Positions 1 to 9,558 of a DNA stretch of 55,000 bases are shown here, one piece after another. Made by a program: the position numbers and the translations under genes. This stretch comes from Prevotella sp. (GTDB lineage Bacteria > Bacteroidota > Bacteroidia > Bacteroidales > Bacteroidaceae), in contig JAEAMQ010000030.1 in the NCBI GenBank assembly GCA_016901395.1, positions 1 to 55,000 on the forward strand, written 5' to 3'. Numbering within the stretch: the first letter of the stretch is position 1; each line of letters opens with the position of its first letter. The notes beneath the pieces are model-generated. The model saw only the letters and a program-made list of their open reading frames with translations. It was not told the origin of the DNA and ran no database searches.

Positions 1-162
1 CCCGTCCTCATGATAACGGCGTCGCTCACCAATAATTTTTCTCATAAAGAATAATTTTTGAGCAACAAGGGGCAAATCCATAGTAGCTGCCCTCAAATGA
101 AGCATCAGAACCCTCGATGACCCAATCGACATAGCTCCCATAGCAGGCCCCTGTCGCTGGAT
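1..162 (-). other. unresolved coding fragment at left edge
   Basis: Two minus-strand frames are open here. One runs without a start codon from the 7-base repeats at 163 to a stop at 26-28 and reads like the tail of a protein (rich in Gly, Tyr and Cys, ending in a Tyr-Glu-Lys-Asn-Tyr-Trp segment). The other has possible starts at 81 and 45 and stays open to the window edge, with an Arg-rich beginning. Only one can be real. The piece follows the lacI-type gene on the same strand. I do not recognise either product. Confidence 0.25.
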
Positions 163-196
163 AATTTTGAATTTTGAATTATGAATTTTGAATTAT
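163..196. repeat. 7-base-period AT-rich repeat
   Basis: Four tandem heptamers of the type GAATTTT/GAATTAT lie directly at the 3' end of the lacI-type gene and include its stop codon (193-195). Related heptamer runs occur near 13819, 42602, 46435, 53277, 53563 and 53913. Confidence 0.8.
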
Positions 197-1218
197 CTCG
201 TGGTTCCTCTGATAACGAGTCGTGTGCGTACCACCTTCTTGTCGATCTTGTCTTTTGGGCTTTCGCCTTCGACCTTGCTGATGAGAATGTTGGCGGCCTC
301 CTCGCCGACGCGGATGCCCCGCTGCTCCACGGTGGTGAGCATCGGGTCGCAGGCCACGGCGCGCTGGCCGTTGGTGAATCCGCAGATGGAGATGTCTTCG
401 GGCACGCGGTAGCCCATGCGCTTGGCGGTATAGAGGATGCCTATGGCTGTGTCATCGTTGACGGCGAAGAAAGCATCGGGTATCTCTTCGTGAGAAAGAA
501 TCTCGGGCGTGATGGCCTCGGCATCAGCACGATTGTCGCAGATGCGGAAGAATCGCTCCTCGGGCTTCAGCCCTTGCCGCAACAGAGCATCCCGATAGCC
601 GTTGTATCGGTTTTTGGAAATCTCCAGTGTCATGGGAGAACTATAGTAGGCAATGCGGCGGCAGCCTGTCTCAATGAGATGGGTCACGGCATTGAACGCC
701 CCCTGATAGTCGTCGACCACCACACGGCTGCAGTCGATGCCCGTGCAGATGCGGTCGTAGAAGACGAGAGGCATGCCATGGTCGAGGAGTTTCTGGAAGT
801 GGTCGTACTTCTGCGTGTCCTTCGCCTGTGACACGATCACTCCGCAGACCTTGTGCTCATAGAACCGTTCGCAGAGTTGCACCTCGCGGTTATACTGTTC
901 GTCGCTCTGTCCCACCATAATAATATAGCCTCGTGAGGTAGCCTCCTGCTCGATACCGCTGAGGATTGACGAGAAGTAAAAGTGAGCAAACTGAGGCAGA
1001 ATTACACCGATGATTTTCAGAGGTTTGGTCCTGCTGTTGCGCAAACTCTCAGCCAAGACATTGGGATAGTAATTATGTTCGCGCGCGTAAGCCCTGATTT
1101 TGTCGCGTTGACTCTGACTGATGCGCGGACTGTCTTTGAGTGCGCGCGATACTGTTGCCACAGACACGTCGAGGGCGGCGGCAATATCCTTCATTGTGAT
1201 GGGGGCAGATTGTTCCAT
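193..1218 (-). CDS. LacI/GalR-family transcriptional regulator
   Basis: The 341-residue product has the two-part LacI architecture. Residues 8-30 form an N-terminal helix-turn-helix (MKDIAAALDVSVATVSRAL) with the hinge-helix region after it, followed by a periplasmic-binding-like sugar-sensing domain from about residue 67 to the end. Length is usual for the family. It should bind a palindromic operator and release it, or bind it more tightly, on contact with a sugar or sugar phosphate. It is divergent from the susC-like gene, and a good LacI-type operator sits between them at 1366-1379, so control of the neighbouring glycan-uptake operon is the natural inference. Use of a LacI regulator instead of SusR or a hybrid two-component sensor is less common for Sus systems. 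The ligand cannot be told from sequence. Confidence 0.93.
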   Translation of the reverse strand: MEQSAPITMKDIAAALDVSVATVSRALKDSPRISQSQRDKIRAYAREHNYYPNVLAESLRNSRTKPLKIIGVILPQFAHFYFSSILSGIEQEATSRGYIIMVGQSDEQYNREVQLCERFYEHKVCGVIVSQAKDTQKYDHFQKLLDHGMPLVFYDRICTGIDCSRVVVDDYQGAFNAVTHLIETGCRRIAYYSSPMTLEISKNRYNGYRDALLRQGLKPEERFFRICDNRADAEAITPEILSHEEIPDAFFAVNDDTAIGILYTAKRMGYRVPEDISICGFTNGQRAVACDPMLTTVEQRGIRVGEEAANILISKVEGESPKDKIDKKVVRTRLVIRGTTR

Positions 1219-1303
1219 GACTACTCATTAGGTTTGACGGCAGACAGCACTCCGGAGCCTGCATGACGGTATGCGTCGGAGGATGCCTTTGACCTTGGTA
1301 TTG

Positions 1304-1311
1304 CAAAAATA
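1304..1311 (-). promoter_or_regulatory. -7 box of the lacI-type gene
   Basis: The minus strand reads TATTTTTG followed by C, matching the Bacteroidetes -7 consensus TAnnTTTG, about 85 bases before the start codon. No clear -33 TTTG was seen. Confidence 0.45.
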
Positions 1312-1365
1312 AGCATTTCTGATATAAGTTGTCGTGTGCAAAAATACAAACTTTACTTTTCTTTG

Positions 1366-1379
1366 TGCAAACGATTGCA
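1366..1379. promoter_or_regulatory. LacI-type operator
   Basis: TGCAAACGATTGCA has inverted TGCAA/TTGCA half-sites around a central CG-containing core, the classic form bound by LacI/GalR regulators. It lies in the 350-base divergent gap between the regulator (start 1218) and the susC-like gene (start 1569), about 55 bases upstream of the best susC -7 candidate. Binding by the adjacent regulator is an inference. Confidence 0.7.
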
Positions 1380-1433
1380 TATGAATATTGAAAAAATTAT
1401 GCTAAAAACAACACATAATGACAAAATTCAACC

Positions 1434-1441
1434 TATTTTTG
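1434..1441 (+). promoter_or_regulatory. candidate -7 box for the susC operon
   Basis: TATTTTTG followed by C fits the -7 consensus TAnnTTTG. It would give a leader of about 120 bases, long but normal for susC-type operons. No TTTG is present at the expected -33 distance, so this is tentative. Confidence 0.35.
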
Positions 1442-1568
1442 CATTATCAAGCGGTGCAAATAATATGCCTAACCGTTCCTAAATCAACAATCTACCCCAT
1501 TTTGGAGTATTATAGGAAGACCTAAAAGTATTTTAAAATTACACTATAGATTAACTTAAAAATTAAAA

Positions 1569-4500
1569 ATGATGAAGCAGGTAAAGATTACAATGCCTCG
1601 CAGGGCTCTCACATTAGTATGTGGACTCGCTCTCGCAACTACCGTGTTTGGACAGCAGGTGGTTGTCAAAGGACATGTAGTGGATGCTACCGGCGAGCCA
1701 GTTATTGGTGCCACGGTCCGTGTTGACGGACAGCAGGGCGGTACGGTGACCGACCTTGACGGTAACTTCACGCTGAATGCAAATTCCGGTGCTACGGTTA
1801 CCGTGGACTACATCGGATATGAAAGTTACAAGGGTTCGGCCTCGTCCAACATGAGCATCACGCTTCATGAGGGTGCGGAGAAAGCTCTGAATGAGGTGGT
1901 GGTCATCGGTTACGGTGCTGTGAAGAAGTCGGACCTCACCGGTTCGGTGACAGCCCTGAAACCAGATTCCAAGAACAAGGGTCTTGTCGTTAACCCGCAG
2001 GACATGATCTCCGGTAAGATTGCCGGTGTGAGCGTGACCAGCTCGAGCGGTGCCCCAGGAGCCGGATCTACCATCCGTATCCGTGGCGGCTCGTCACTCA
2101 ACGCATCCAACGACCCGTTGATCGTGATTGATGGTGTGGCCATGGACAACAATGGTGTCAAGGGTCTGTCCAATCCTCTCTCTATGATCAACCCGCAGGA
2201 CATCGAAAGTTTCAACGTCCTGAAGGATGCTTCCGCAACGGCCATCTACGGTTCGCGTGGTTCCAATGGTGTCATCATCATTACAACCAAGAAAGGCCAC
2301 AAAGGCCAGAAGCCGACCGTATCCTACGCCGGTAGCTTCACCGTCAGCAAGACGGCAAAGACTGTGGACGTGATGGATGGTGACGAGTTCCGCAACTTCA
2401 TCAAGACCAATTACGGCGAATCCAGCTCTGCCTATGCTGCGCTGGGCAGTGCAAACACTGATTGGCAGAGTGAGATTTATCGTACGGCGCTGAGCCACGA
2501 CCACAACGTGACCGTGGCAGGATCGTTAGGTTCCGTTCTTCCTTACCGTGTTTCGGTGGGCTACACCTCACAACAGGGTATCCTGAAGACCTCCGACTTC
2601 AACCGTTATACCGGAGCGATCAACCTTAGTCCCTCACTGCTCAACGACCACTTGACCTTCAATATCAATGCCAAGGGTATGTGGGCTAAGACCAAGTATG
2701 CCAATACGGCAGCCATCGGTGCTGCTGTGTATATGGATCCCACACAGAGCGTCTATGACTACACATCGTCCGATGCCGCAAACTTCGGCAATTATTTCGG
2801 CTGGAAGTCTGGAGCATCCTTCGGTGACTCCGCATGGCCCAACACCCTGAACAGCAATGCCACCGACAACCCTGTTGCATTGCTCTACGGCACCGACGAC
2901 CGTGCCATCAGCCGGTCGTTCATCGGGAATACCGATGTCGATTATAAGGTTCATGGATTCGAGGACCTGCGCCTTCACCTCACTCTGGGAGCAGAACTGT
3001 CTGACGGCAAGCAGACCACCGACAAAGCCTCTTGGGCTCCCGATGCCATCTATTATGGATCCACCGGTTTCGACAGGATCTTCAAGCGCAACCTCTCCTT
3101 GAGTGCCTATGCGCAATATTTCCATGACTTCAAGGATGCGGCCCGCAACCATTTCGATATCATGGCTGGTTATGAGTGGCAGCATTTCTACAGAAGCGAG
3201 ACGAAACGCTACTATGGCGTCTATCCTTCTACCAGCAGCACGCCAGGTGCCATCTATGAATTCTCAGGCAGTGGCAACGGTGCCGACTACGACGGCGACG
3301 GCGTAATTGACAACTACATCTATAAGACAGAAAACTACCTGGTTTCCTTCTTCGGACGTACCAACTGGAGCCTTATGGACCGCTACTACGTAACCTTCAC
3401 GCTGCGCGACGACGGTTCGTCCCGCTTCAAGGACCACTGGGCACTGTTCCCCTCCGCAGCCTTTGCATGGCGTATGAAAGATGAGAACAAGTTCAAGGAA
3501 ATCAACTGGCTCTCCGACCTGAAACTCCGTTTGGGATGGGGTATGACCGGACAGCAGGAAGGCATCGGCGACTATAACTATTTCGCCATCTATAGTGTCA
3601 ATTCCGGCAGCGGCAGCTACTATCCCATCGTGGGCAATGGCTCTCTCTACCGTCCCGACGCTTACGATGCCAACCTGAAGTGGGAAACCACAACGACCTA
3701 TAATATCGGACTCGACTGGGGGCTCTGGAACCAGCGCTTCACCGGTAGCGTCGACTGGTACTACCGTGAGACTACCGACCTCATCAACTATGCTTATGTT
3801 TCTGCCGGCTCCAACTTCGCCAACCAGGTGAACACCAATATCGGCTCACTCTATAACACCGGTGTGGAGACACAGCTCCACTTCCTCGCCCTGAACACCA
3901 AAAACTGGCGCTGGACAATGGACTACAACTTCACCTACAACAAGAACCGGATTAGCAAGCTCATTAACAGCGATCCCAGCTACTATGTAGCCACGGGAAA
4001 AGTATCTTCCGGAACAGGTACCATGATTCAGGCACATGCTGTAGGCCATCCCGCCAATTCGTTCTATGTGTACCAGCAGGTGTACGACGAGGATGGCAAT
4101 CCTCTCGAAGGTGTCTATGTGGATCGCAATGGTGACGGCGTTATCTCTGAGAAGGACAAATACTTCTATAAGAGTCCCGCGGCTCCCGTCACTATGGGAT
4201 TCGCCTCACGTCTGGAATACAAGAACTGGGACCTCGGCTTTGCCCTGCGTGCCAGCATCGGCAACTATGTTTACAACGATCTCGAGGCTGGCTCGTCCAA
4301 CGTCAGCACGGCTCAGTGGTCCTCGTACAACTATCTGTCCAACAGGCCTATCTATACTCTGGCAAAGAACTGGCAGACCTACGACAACCCAGCTTCCGAC
4401 TACTTTGTTCACAACGCTTCGTTCCTGAAGATGGATAATATTACGCTTGGATACAGCTTCGATCAGCTCTTCAAGTCAGGAGGATGGCACGGACTCGCAG

Positions 4501-4640
4501 GACGGTTGTATGGCACGGTGAACAATGTCTTCACGATTACCAAGTATAATGGTATCGATCCTGAGGTATTTGATGGTATCGACAACAACATCTATCCACG
4601 TCCTATCTCTTTTATCGTAGGCCTGAATCTGACATTCTAA
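1569..4640 (+). CDS. susC: SusC/RagA-family TonB-dependent outer-membrane transporter
   Basis: This is a 1023-residue TonB-dependent importer. It has a signal peptide (to about residue 29, ending FGQ), a carboxypeptidase-regulatory-like beta-sandwich (about 32-105), a TonB-box-like ALNEVVVIGYG segment, a plug domain with the SusC signature (SGKIAGVSV, then IRIRGGSSLNASNDPLIVID), and a long 22-strand barrel ending in LNLTF. It works with the SusD lipoprotein encoded 24 bases downstream to take up glycan fragments. It is the first gene of a four-gene operon of susC, susD, susE and susF type. The SusE/SusF partners suggest an alpha-glucan such as starch, but no GH13 enzyme is in view, so the substrate is not proven. 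An alternative start two codons later (MKQVK) is equally possible. Confidence 0.95.
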   Translation: MMKQVKITMPRRALTLVCGLALATTVFGQQVVVKGHVVDATGEPVIGATVRVDGQQGGTVTDLDGNFTLNANSGATVTVDYIGYESYKGSASSNMSITLHEGAEKALNEVVVIGYGAVKKSDLTGSVTALKPDSKNKGLVVNPQDMISGKIAGVSVTSSSGAPGAGSTIRIRGGSSLNASNDPLIVIDGVAMDNNGVKGLSNPLSMINPQDIESFNVLKDASATAIYGSRGSNGVIIITTKKGHKGQKPTVSYAGSFTVSKTAKTVDVMDGDEFRNFIKTNYGESSSAYAALGSANTDWQSEIYRTALSHDHNVTVAGSLGSVLPYRVSVGYTSQQGILKTSDFNRYTGAINLSPSLLNDHLTFNINAKGMWAKTKYANTAAIGAAVYMDPTQSVYDYTSSDAANFGNYFGWKSGASFGDSAWPNTLNSNATDNPVALLYGTDDRAISRSFIGNTDVDYKVHGFEDLRLHLTLGAELSDGKQTTDKASWAPDAIYYGSTGFDRIFKRNLSLSAYAQYFHDFKDAARNHFDIMAGYEWQHFYRSETKRYYGVYPSTSSTPGAIYEFSGSGNGADYDGDGVIDNYIYKTENYLVSFFGRTNWSLMDRYYVTFTLRDDGSSRFKDHWALFPSAAFAWRMKDENKFKEINWLSDLKLRLGWGMTGQQEGIGDYNYFAIYSVNSGSGSYYPIVGNGSLYRPDAYDANLKWETTTTYNIGLDWGLWNQRFTGSVDWYYRETTDLINYAYVSAGSNFANQVNTNIGSLYNTGVETQLHFLALNTKNWRWTMDYNFTYNKNRISKLINSDPSYYVATGKVSSGTGTMIQAHAVGHPANSFYVYQQVYDEDGNPLEGVYVDRNGDGVISEKDKYFYKSPAAPVTMGFASRLEYKNWDLGFALRASIGNYVYNDLEAGSSNVSTAQWSSYNYLSNRPIYTLAKNWQTYDNPASDYFVHNASFLKMDNITLGYSFDQLFKSGGWHGLAGRLYGTVNNVFTITKYNGIDPEVFDGIDNNIYPRPISFIVGLNLTF

Positions 4641-4664
4641 CCCTTTAACATCAATTTAAAAGTC

Positions 4665-6296
4665 ATGAAAAGTTATATAAAGAATATCCTGCAGGCAGCA
4701 GCATTCCTGTTCACTCTGGGATTCAGCTCCTGTACCAGTGATCTGGATGTAACGCCTATTGACCCTAACAAGAACACGACTGTCGACAATGACGCCCTGT
4801 TCAACAAGTGCTATGCCAACCTGGCATTGCAGGGTAACGGCGGTGCTAGTGGTGACACTGATATCAGTGGTCTCGATGGAGGTACCACACCTTTTATCCG
4901 ACAGATGTTCAACGTGAACGAACTGCCGACCGACGAGGCTATTTGTGCATGGGGAGATGAAGGTATCTCTACCTACAACTATGCATCCTGGACAGCCAGC
5001 CACCCTATGGTGCAGGGCTTCTACTATCGCTTGTACTTCGGCATCACCATCTGCAACCATTATCTGGAAATCGCTTCTGACGTGGATGCTCAACGTACGG
5101 CAGAGGTTCGCTTCCTGCGTGCCCTCTACTACTATTACCTGATGGATACATTCGGCAACGTACCCTTCGCCACCACGGTATCTTCAGATAAACCCTCACA
5201 GATCAAGCGTGCTGACCTTTACGCATGGATTGAGAGCGAACTCCTCGATATCGAAGGCTCGCTGGCCGACGCACAGCCCAAGACATCCAGCGAGGATGGC
5301 TACGGACGCGCCGACAAGGCCGCCGACTGGCTGCTCCTTGCCCGACTGTATCTCAATGCAGAGGTATATACCGGCACTGCACAGTGGGATAAGGCTGCCA
5401 CCTATGCCAAGAAGGTGATGGACTCCAGCTACAAGCTCTATACTACCCCCTCTACCGACAGTCATGGAGATACATGGAGCGCTTATCAGAAACTCTTCAT
5501 GGGTGATAACGGCGAGAGCGGTGCTTCTGTGGAAGCCATCCTGCCTATCCTGTATCAGGGCAACGAGACCACCAGTTGGGGTGGCACGCTGTTCCTCATT
5601 GCTGGCAATTTCAGCGGCGATGGTGATATGCACCCAGCTAAGAACCAGCCTACGGTAGGCAACGGTACTGACCAGAACTGGGGTGGTAACCGTGCACGCC
5701 GTGATCTTGTCGAGAAATTCTTCCCCTCCGACGATGCACCTCTGGTGGCCTCTTATGATATGACAGCCGAAGCTAGCGACGACCGCGCCCTCTTCTGGGG
5801 CCTCAATCGTACAGAGGACGTTACCACTCCGGCTACCTTCGGCAGCGGCTTCTCCGTAACCAAGTTCCTCAACATCAAGTCTGACGGCTCCGCAGGTACC
5901 GATCAGTCACAGCCTGATGCAGACTTCTTCCTGATGCGTACTGCAGAAGCTTACCTCACCTATGCAGAGGCTACGGCACGACAGAACAGCAACAAGACTA
6001 CTACAGAAGGCACCGCTGCTATCAATACCCTTCGTGCTCGCGCCAATGCCGCCCAAAAGGCTGGCTACAGTCTGAACGACATCCTCGACGAGTGGAGCCG
6101 CGAGTTCTATTTCGAAGGACGCCGTCGCATTGATCTGGTTCGCTTCGGGAAGTTTGGTGGTACCACCGACTACAAGTGGCAATGGAAGGGCGGAACCTAT
6201 GCCGGCCGCGACTTCGACGCATTCCGTAATATCTACGCTATTCCTACTAATGACCTCACGGCGAACGAGAAGTTGACTCAGAACACCGGTTATTAA
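4665..6296 (+). CDS. susD: SusD/RagB-family glycan-binding lipoprotein
   Basis: The 543-residue product has a signal peptide with lipobox FSSC (Cys near residue 23) and the usual SusD features: a helical TPR-like core (for example AEVRFLRALYYYYLMDTFGNVPF, then a TPR-like ADKAADWLLLARLYLNAEVY stretch) and the C-terminal RRIDLVRFGKF region that ends SusD proteins. It acts as the surface lid and glycan-binding partner of the SusC barrel. It begins 24 bases after susC stops, so the two are co-transcribed. The family assignment is firm, while the bound sugar is unknown. Confidence 0.95.
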   Translation: MKSYIKNILQAAAFLFTLGFSSCTSDLDVTPIDPNKNTTVDNDALFNKCYANLALQGNGGASGDTDISGLDGGTTPFIRQMFNVNELPTDEAICAWGDEGISTYNYASWTASHPMVQGFYYRLYFGITICNHYLEIASDVDAQRTAEVRFLRALYYYYLMDTFGNVPFATTVSSDKPSQIKRADLYAWIESELLDIEGSLADAQPKTSSEDGYGRADKAADWLLLARLYLNAEVYTGTAQWDKAATYAKKVMDSSYKLYTTPSTDSHGDTWSAYQKLFMGDNGESGASVEAILPILYQGNETTSWGGTLFLIAGNFSGDGDMHPAKNQPTVGNGTDQNWGGNRARRDLVEKFFPSDDAPLVASYDMTAEASDDRALFWGLNRTEDVTTPATFGSGFSVTKFLNIKSDGSAGTDQSQPDADFFLMRTAEAYLTYAEATARQNSNKTTTEGTAAINTLRARANAAQKAGYSLNDILDEWSREFYFEGRRRIDLVRFGKFGGTTDYKWQWKGGTYAGRDFDAFRNIYAIPTNDLTANEKLTQNTGY

Positions 6297-6317
6297 AATA
6301 AAGAAAGGAATCACATA

Positions 6318-7547
6318 ATGAAAAATATAGTAATTTCGGCTTTGCTGCTCTTATGCGGTATCAGCCTTTTCACAGCCTGCGAGGACGACAACAACAGCAA
6401 CCCTGTCATCCAGTCGCCCACGACATTCAAGCTGAACACACCATCCTATGCGACTTCCAGCGTAGACCTGGCAAGCTCTGACTCCTTGAACTTCACCTGG
6501 TCACAGCCCGACTATGGTGGCTGGCCCGCTGCTGCTGAATACCAGCTGCAGGTATCTCTGACCAACACCTTCCAGAAAGCCTATAACGACCAGGCGGAAG
6601 ATGCCTCTGAAAACGACGGCGCTGACTATGTAACCATAGACAGCTACTACAGGTCTACCACCGGTAGCATTACTAGCACGGCCCTGGCCACTGCCCTGCA
6701 GATCCTCGGTAACTGGGATGAGGACTCCGTACTAACCAATACTCCTGTCTACGTACGTGCCAGTTGCGTTGTACCCGGATCGACTACGGCCTCCACGTCG
6801 TCGACCATCTACTCCAACACGGTGACCATCAACACTGTCCCCTACTTCGTACAACTGAAGGATGCTGACCCGCTGATCTGGTATCTCATTGGTGCTGATA
6901 TCGGTGACGGCAAGTGGACAAACAGTGCCGATGCCACAGGCGTATCCAACTATCCTATGTTTGCCATCCCCGGTGAGACCTACGACACGAAGACTGGTAC
7001 AGGCAAGATTCAGTATGCCGGCTACTTCCATGCTGGAAACGGTTTCAAGATTATTGAGACACTGGGCTCTTGGGACTATGGCATCTGCGGCGGAAGCACC
7101 GTAGGCACCACGTCTTATCGTAGTGGTGGAGACGATCCCGGCAACATCACCGTATCGGAAGATGGATACTACCTCATCGTCCTCGACACCAAGACCCACG
7201 ACTGCACCATCACCAAGATGGATACCACGCCCACAGTATATTCCTCGATGGCCATTCCTGGCTCTGAGAATAACTGGAATCAAGTTTCCGGCGATGCGCT
7301 CTCAGCCTTCAGTACCGTTTCTGGAGTGAACCACGACTGGGTAGGTACTGTTACCTATAATGCCGACGCTGGTTCCAAGGATGGCTGCAAATTTGCTGCT
7401 GACGGTGCATGGTCTGCCAACTGGGGTAGTGCCGACTTCCCCTATGGCACCGGTACCAACGGTGGATCCAATATCCTCTTCAAGGCTGGAACCTACAAAG
7501 TGTTCTTCAACGACATTCTGGGATCCTATAGTTTCGTTGCCCAATAA
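6318..7547 (+). CDS. susE: SusE-like surface glycan-binding lipoprotein
   Basis: This is a 409-residue lipoprotein with lipobox LFTAC (Cys near residue 21). The N-terminal part (about 30-160) resembles the SusE immunoglobulin-like domain, including the phrase TFKLNTPSYA and a TWSQPDYGG segment typical of that family. Two SusE/SusF-type starch-binding modules follow, each starting with a short aromatic WYLIGAD or MAIPGSENNW motif (from about residues 185 and 310). It begins 21 bases after susD. In known Sus systems such proteins hold starch at the cell surface. The SusE name rests on domain likeness and gene order. Confidence 0.8.
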   Translation: MKNIVISALLLLCGISLFTACEDDNNSNPVIQSPTTFKLNTPSYATSSVDLASSDSLNFTWSQPDYGGWPAAAEYQLQVSLTNTFQKAYNDQAEDASENDGADYVTIDSYYRSTTGSITSTALATALQILGNWDEDSVLTNTPVYVRASCVVPGSTTASTSSTIYSNTVTINTVPYFVQLKDADPLIWYLIGADIGDGKWTNSADATGVSNYPMFAIPGETYDTKTGTGKIQYAGYFHAGNGFKIIETLGSWDYGICGGSTVGTTSYRSGGDDPGNITVSEDGYYLIVLDTKTHDCTITKMDTTPTVYSSMAIPGSENNWNQVSGDALSAFSTVSGVNHDWVGTVTYNADAGSKDGCKFAADGAWSANWGSADFPYGTGTNGGSNILFKAGTYKVFFNDILGSYSFVAQ

Positions 7548-7562
7548 CATCTAACAGGAGCC

Positions 7563-7582
7563 GGCAGAAACATCCTTCTGCC
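7563..7582 (+). promoter_or_regulatory. intercistronic hairpin between susE and susF
   Basis: GGCAGAA, a six-base loop and TTCTGCC form a perfect 7-bp stem in the 59-base gap. No T run follows, so it is more likely an mRNA-stability or differential-expression element than a terminator. Confidence 0.45.
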
Positions 7583-7606
7583 GCTCCACTTTAAAACTTG
7601 ACATTT

Positions 7607-8995
7607 ATGAAAAAGTTAATTTACATGGTAGGGCTTGTTGCAATGTTGGCAAGTTGCTCCGGTGATTATACTGACTGGGCTACCCCACAGAGTAACTCAG
7701 AGGAAGCCTCGAAGACTGTCACCTTACAGCTTTCCAATGCTACCGCCATTGATTATGCCACTCTCACTGCCGACTCCGTGCAGCTGTTCGTGCCCACCAT
7801 CACTTCCGATGATGTAGTTGTCAGCACCTACACCGCACTTCTCTATAATGCCGACAATACACAGTCGGTGACGCTCTCTGCCAATGCTCAGGGAATGGTA
7901 GCTGCCACTGATCTCAAGACTGCTGTGGAGCAGCTCTATGGCAAAACCCCTGAGGCTCATACTATTCCCCTCACGGTGACTGCCCTCTCAAACGATCAGG
8001 GAGTAAGCATCAAGAATGTCGGTGAAACAAGTGCTACGGTGACCCTCGAGGCTCCGTTCATCGATAGTGCTTACTATCTTGTAGGCGATATGGTAGGATG
8101 GGACAAGTCCAAAGCTGTAGCACTTACCCATGTAGGCACGGGTAATGTGTACGATGATCCGGAATTTACCATCGTCTTCAAGACCACGGCTGATAACCAG
8201 TACTGGAAACTTATTCCGCAAACCAACTACGACGGTGAGTTCTGGGCCAGTGGCGAGACAGGTGTAGTGGGTGTGACTGTGGACGGAGACGATGCTACTT
8301 CGGGCAACCTTACCACTACCAATCCAGGTGCTGGCAAGATTCCTAACGCCGGTTATCACAGGCTTACCATCAATATGATGACCTATACCTACACCATCGA
8401 GGATCTCAACTTCGCTGAGTTTATCTACGAGACGGGCAACAACACGGGCTGGAACAACGGTCTGGCCATGTACGGTCCTAACTTCGACGGCAAGTACTAC
8501 GGTGCGTTCTATCTCGACGGTGAGTTCAAGTTCAAGCCCAACAGTGCCAACTGGGACGGCGACTGGGAGTACAACGGCGACGGCAAGCTTGATGCCAACG
8601 GTCAGGGTAACATTCCTGCACCGACCACAGGATTCTACTTCGTTACCGTAGATCTCTCTGCAATGACCTACTCGTTGAAATCCTTCACGGAGATGCATGT
8701 GGTGGGCGATGCCCTCAACGGCAATTCAGACCAGTGGGGCGCAGGTGTGACCATGACATGGAATGCCACAGACAAGACATGGGAGGCCACAGGTGTGAAG
8801 CTCGATGCGGGCAAGAGCATCAAGTTTAAGGACGAGGATAGCAGCTGGAGCGGAGTGAACCTCGGCGGTCAGCTCGACAAACTCGTGCAGGGAAGCAACG
8901 ACAATATCTCTGTGACTACGGGCGGAACATACAACATTATCCTCCACATGGAGAATACCGACCGTGCTCCCTATGCTGAACTGATAGCTCAGTAA
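7607..8995 (+). CDS. susF: SusF-like surface glycan-binding lipoprotein
   Basis: This 462-residue lipoprotein has lipobox MLASC. I chose the ATG at 7607 because the signal peptide (MKKLIYMVGLVAMLASC) begins there, and a TTG three codons upstream is unlikely. An N-terminal beta-sandwich (about 25-145) is followed by three related modules beginning near AYYLVGDMVGW, EFIYETGNNTGW and MHVVGDALNG. Each carries Trp residues and ends in a short YTYTIEDL- or TYSLKSF-like strand, the pattern of SusE/SusF starch-binding modules. It is the last gene of the operon, and a strong terminator lies 75 bases after the stop. The role is inferred as surface retention of the transported glycan. Confidence 0.8.
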   Translation: MKKLIYMVGLVAMLASCSGDYTDWATPQSNSEEASKTVTLQLSNATAIDYATLTADSVQLFVPTITSDDVVVSTYTALLYNADNTQSVTLSANAQGMVAATDLKTAVEQLYGKTPEAHTIPLTVTALSNDQGVSIKNVGETSATVTLEAPFIDSAYYLVGDMVGWDKSKAVALTHVGTGNVYDDPEFTIVFKTTADNQYWKLIPQTNYDGEFWASGETGVVGVTVDGDDATSGNLTTTNPGAGKIPNAGYHRLTINMMTYTYTIEDLNFAEFIYETGNNTGWNNGLAMYGPNFDGKYYGAFYLDGEFKFKPNSANWDGDWEYNGDGKLDANGQGNIPAPTTGFYFVTVDLSAMTYSLKSFTEMHVVGDALNGNSDQWGAGVTMTWNATDKTWEATGVKLDAGKSIKFKDEDSSWSGVNLGGQLDKLVQGSNDNISVTTGGTYNIILHMENTDRAPYAELIAQ

Positions 8996-9070
8996 GCCAT
9001 ACAAGGCCAAATAAAACAACAAAATAAACGTATCTTCAATAGGTTGTCATTTGAATGAACAATGACAGTT

Positions 9071-9105
9071 AGGGCGACACTCAGTGATGAGGGTCGCCCT
9101 TTTTC
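9071..9105 (+). terminator. rho-independent terminator of the sus operon
   Basis: AGGGCGAC (9071-9078) pairs with GTCGCCCT (9093-9100) around a 14-base loop and runs into a T tract. It closes the susCDEF-like unit. Confidence 0.88.
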
Positions 9106-9558
9106 TTTATTACGTTTTTGTCCTATGACACAGGTCGTAAATATCAGGTTGTCGAGATGTCTTGCTCTGTCAGCAAGTTTGTTTCATAACATTATTTGAG
9201 ACAGGCTGGCAAGAGGGTGAAGGATACCTGAACGTAGTTTGCCGTTCCTCATTATCTCCAATCGATTCTTAAGGAGGAGAAACCCTCAGCGTGCATAGAC
9301 GATCCGACACACTATCTTTTCTATATCCTGTATGTTGTAGATGGGATGGTATAGTCAGACAAAAGCTTTTATTAGGACACATCTTCCACTTCGATGGTTG
9401 GCAAAATCATGACAACATCGTTTTGTATGAGCGCTTTTTCGTCTTTTGTTGGGCCATCGTGCCCATCTTGGCTTCTTAACGACCGATTCGCGTTTATCCG
9501 TTATGTGCAACGGAGCCTGTCTGTCGAATAGGGCGAGGATAAAAAGTGGATGTTACAG
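9106..9558. other. gene-free stretch
   Basis: About 450 bases between the sus terminator and the stop of the GH43 gene. Short open frames exist on both strands but none has a family motif, signal peptide or convincing start. I see no repeat or RNA gene here. A decayed gene cannot be excluded. Confidence 0.4.

Noticed and set aside
9291..9479. 62-residue plus-strand frame in the 9.1-9.5 kb gap
   Set aside because: No family motif and no promoter at the expected distance.
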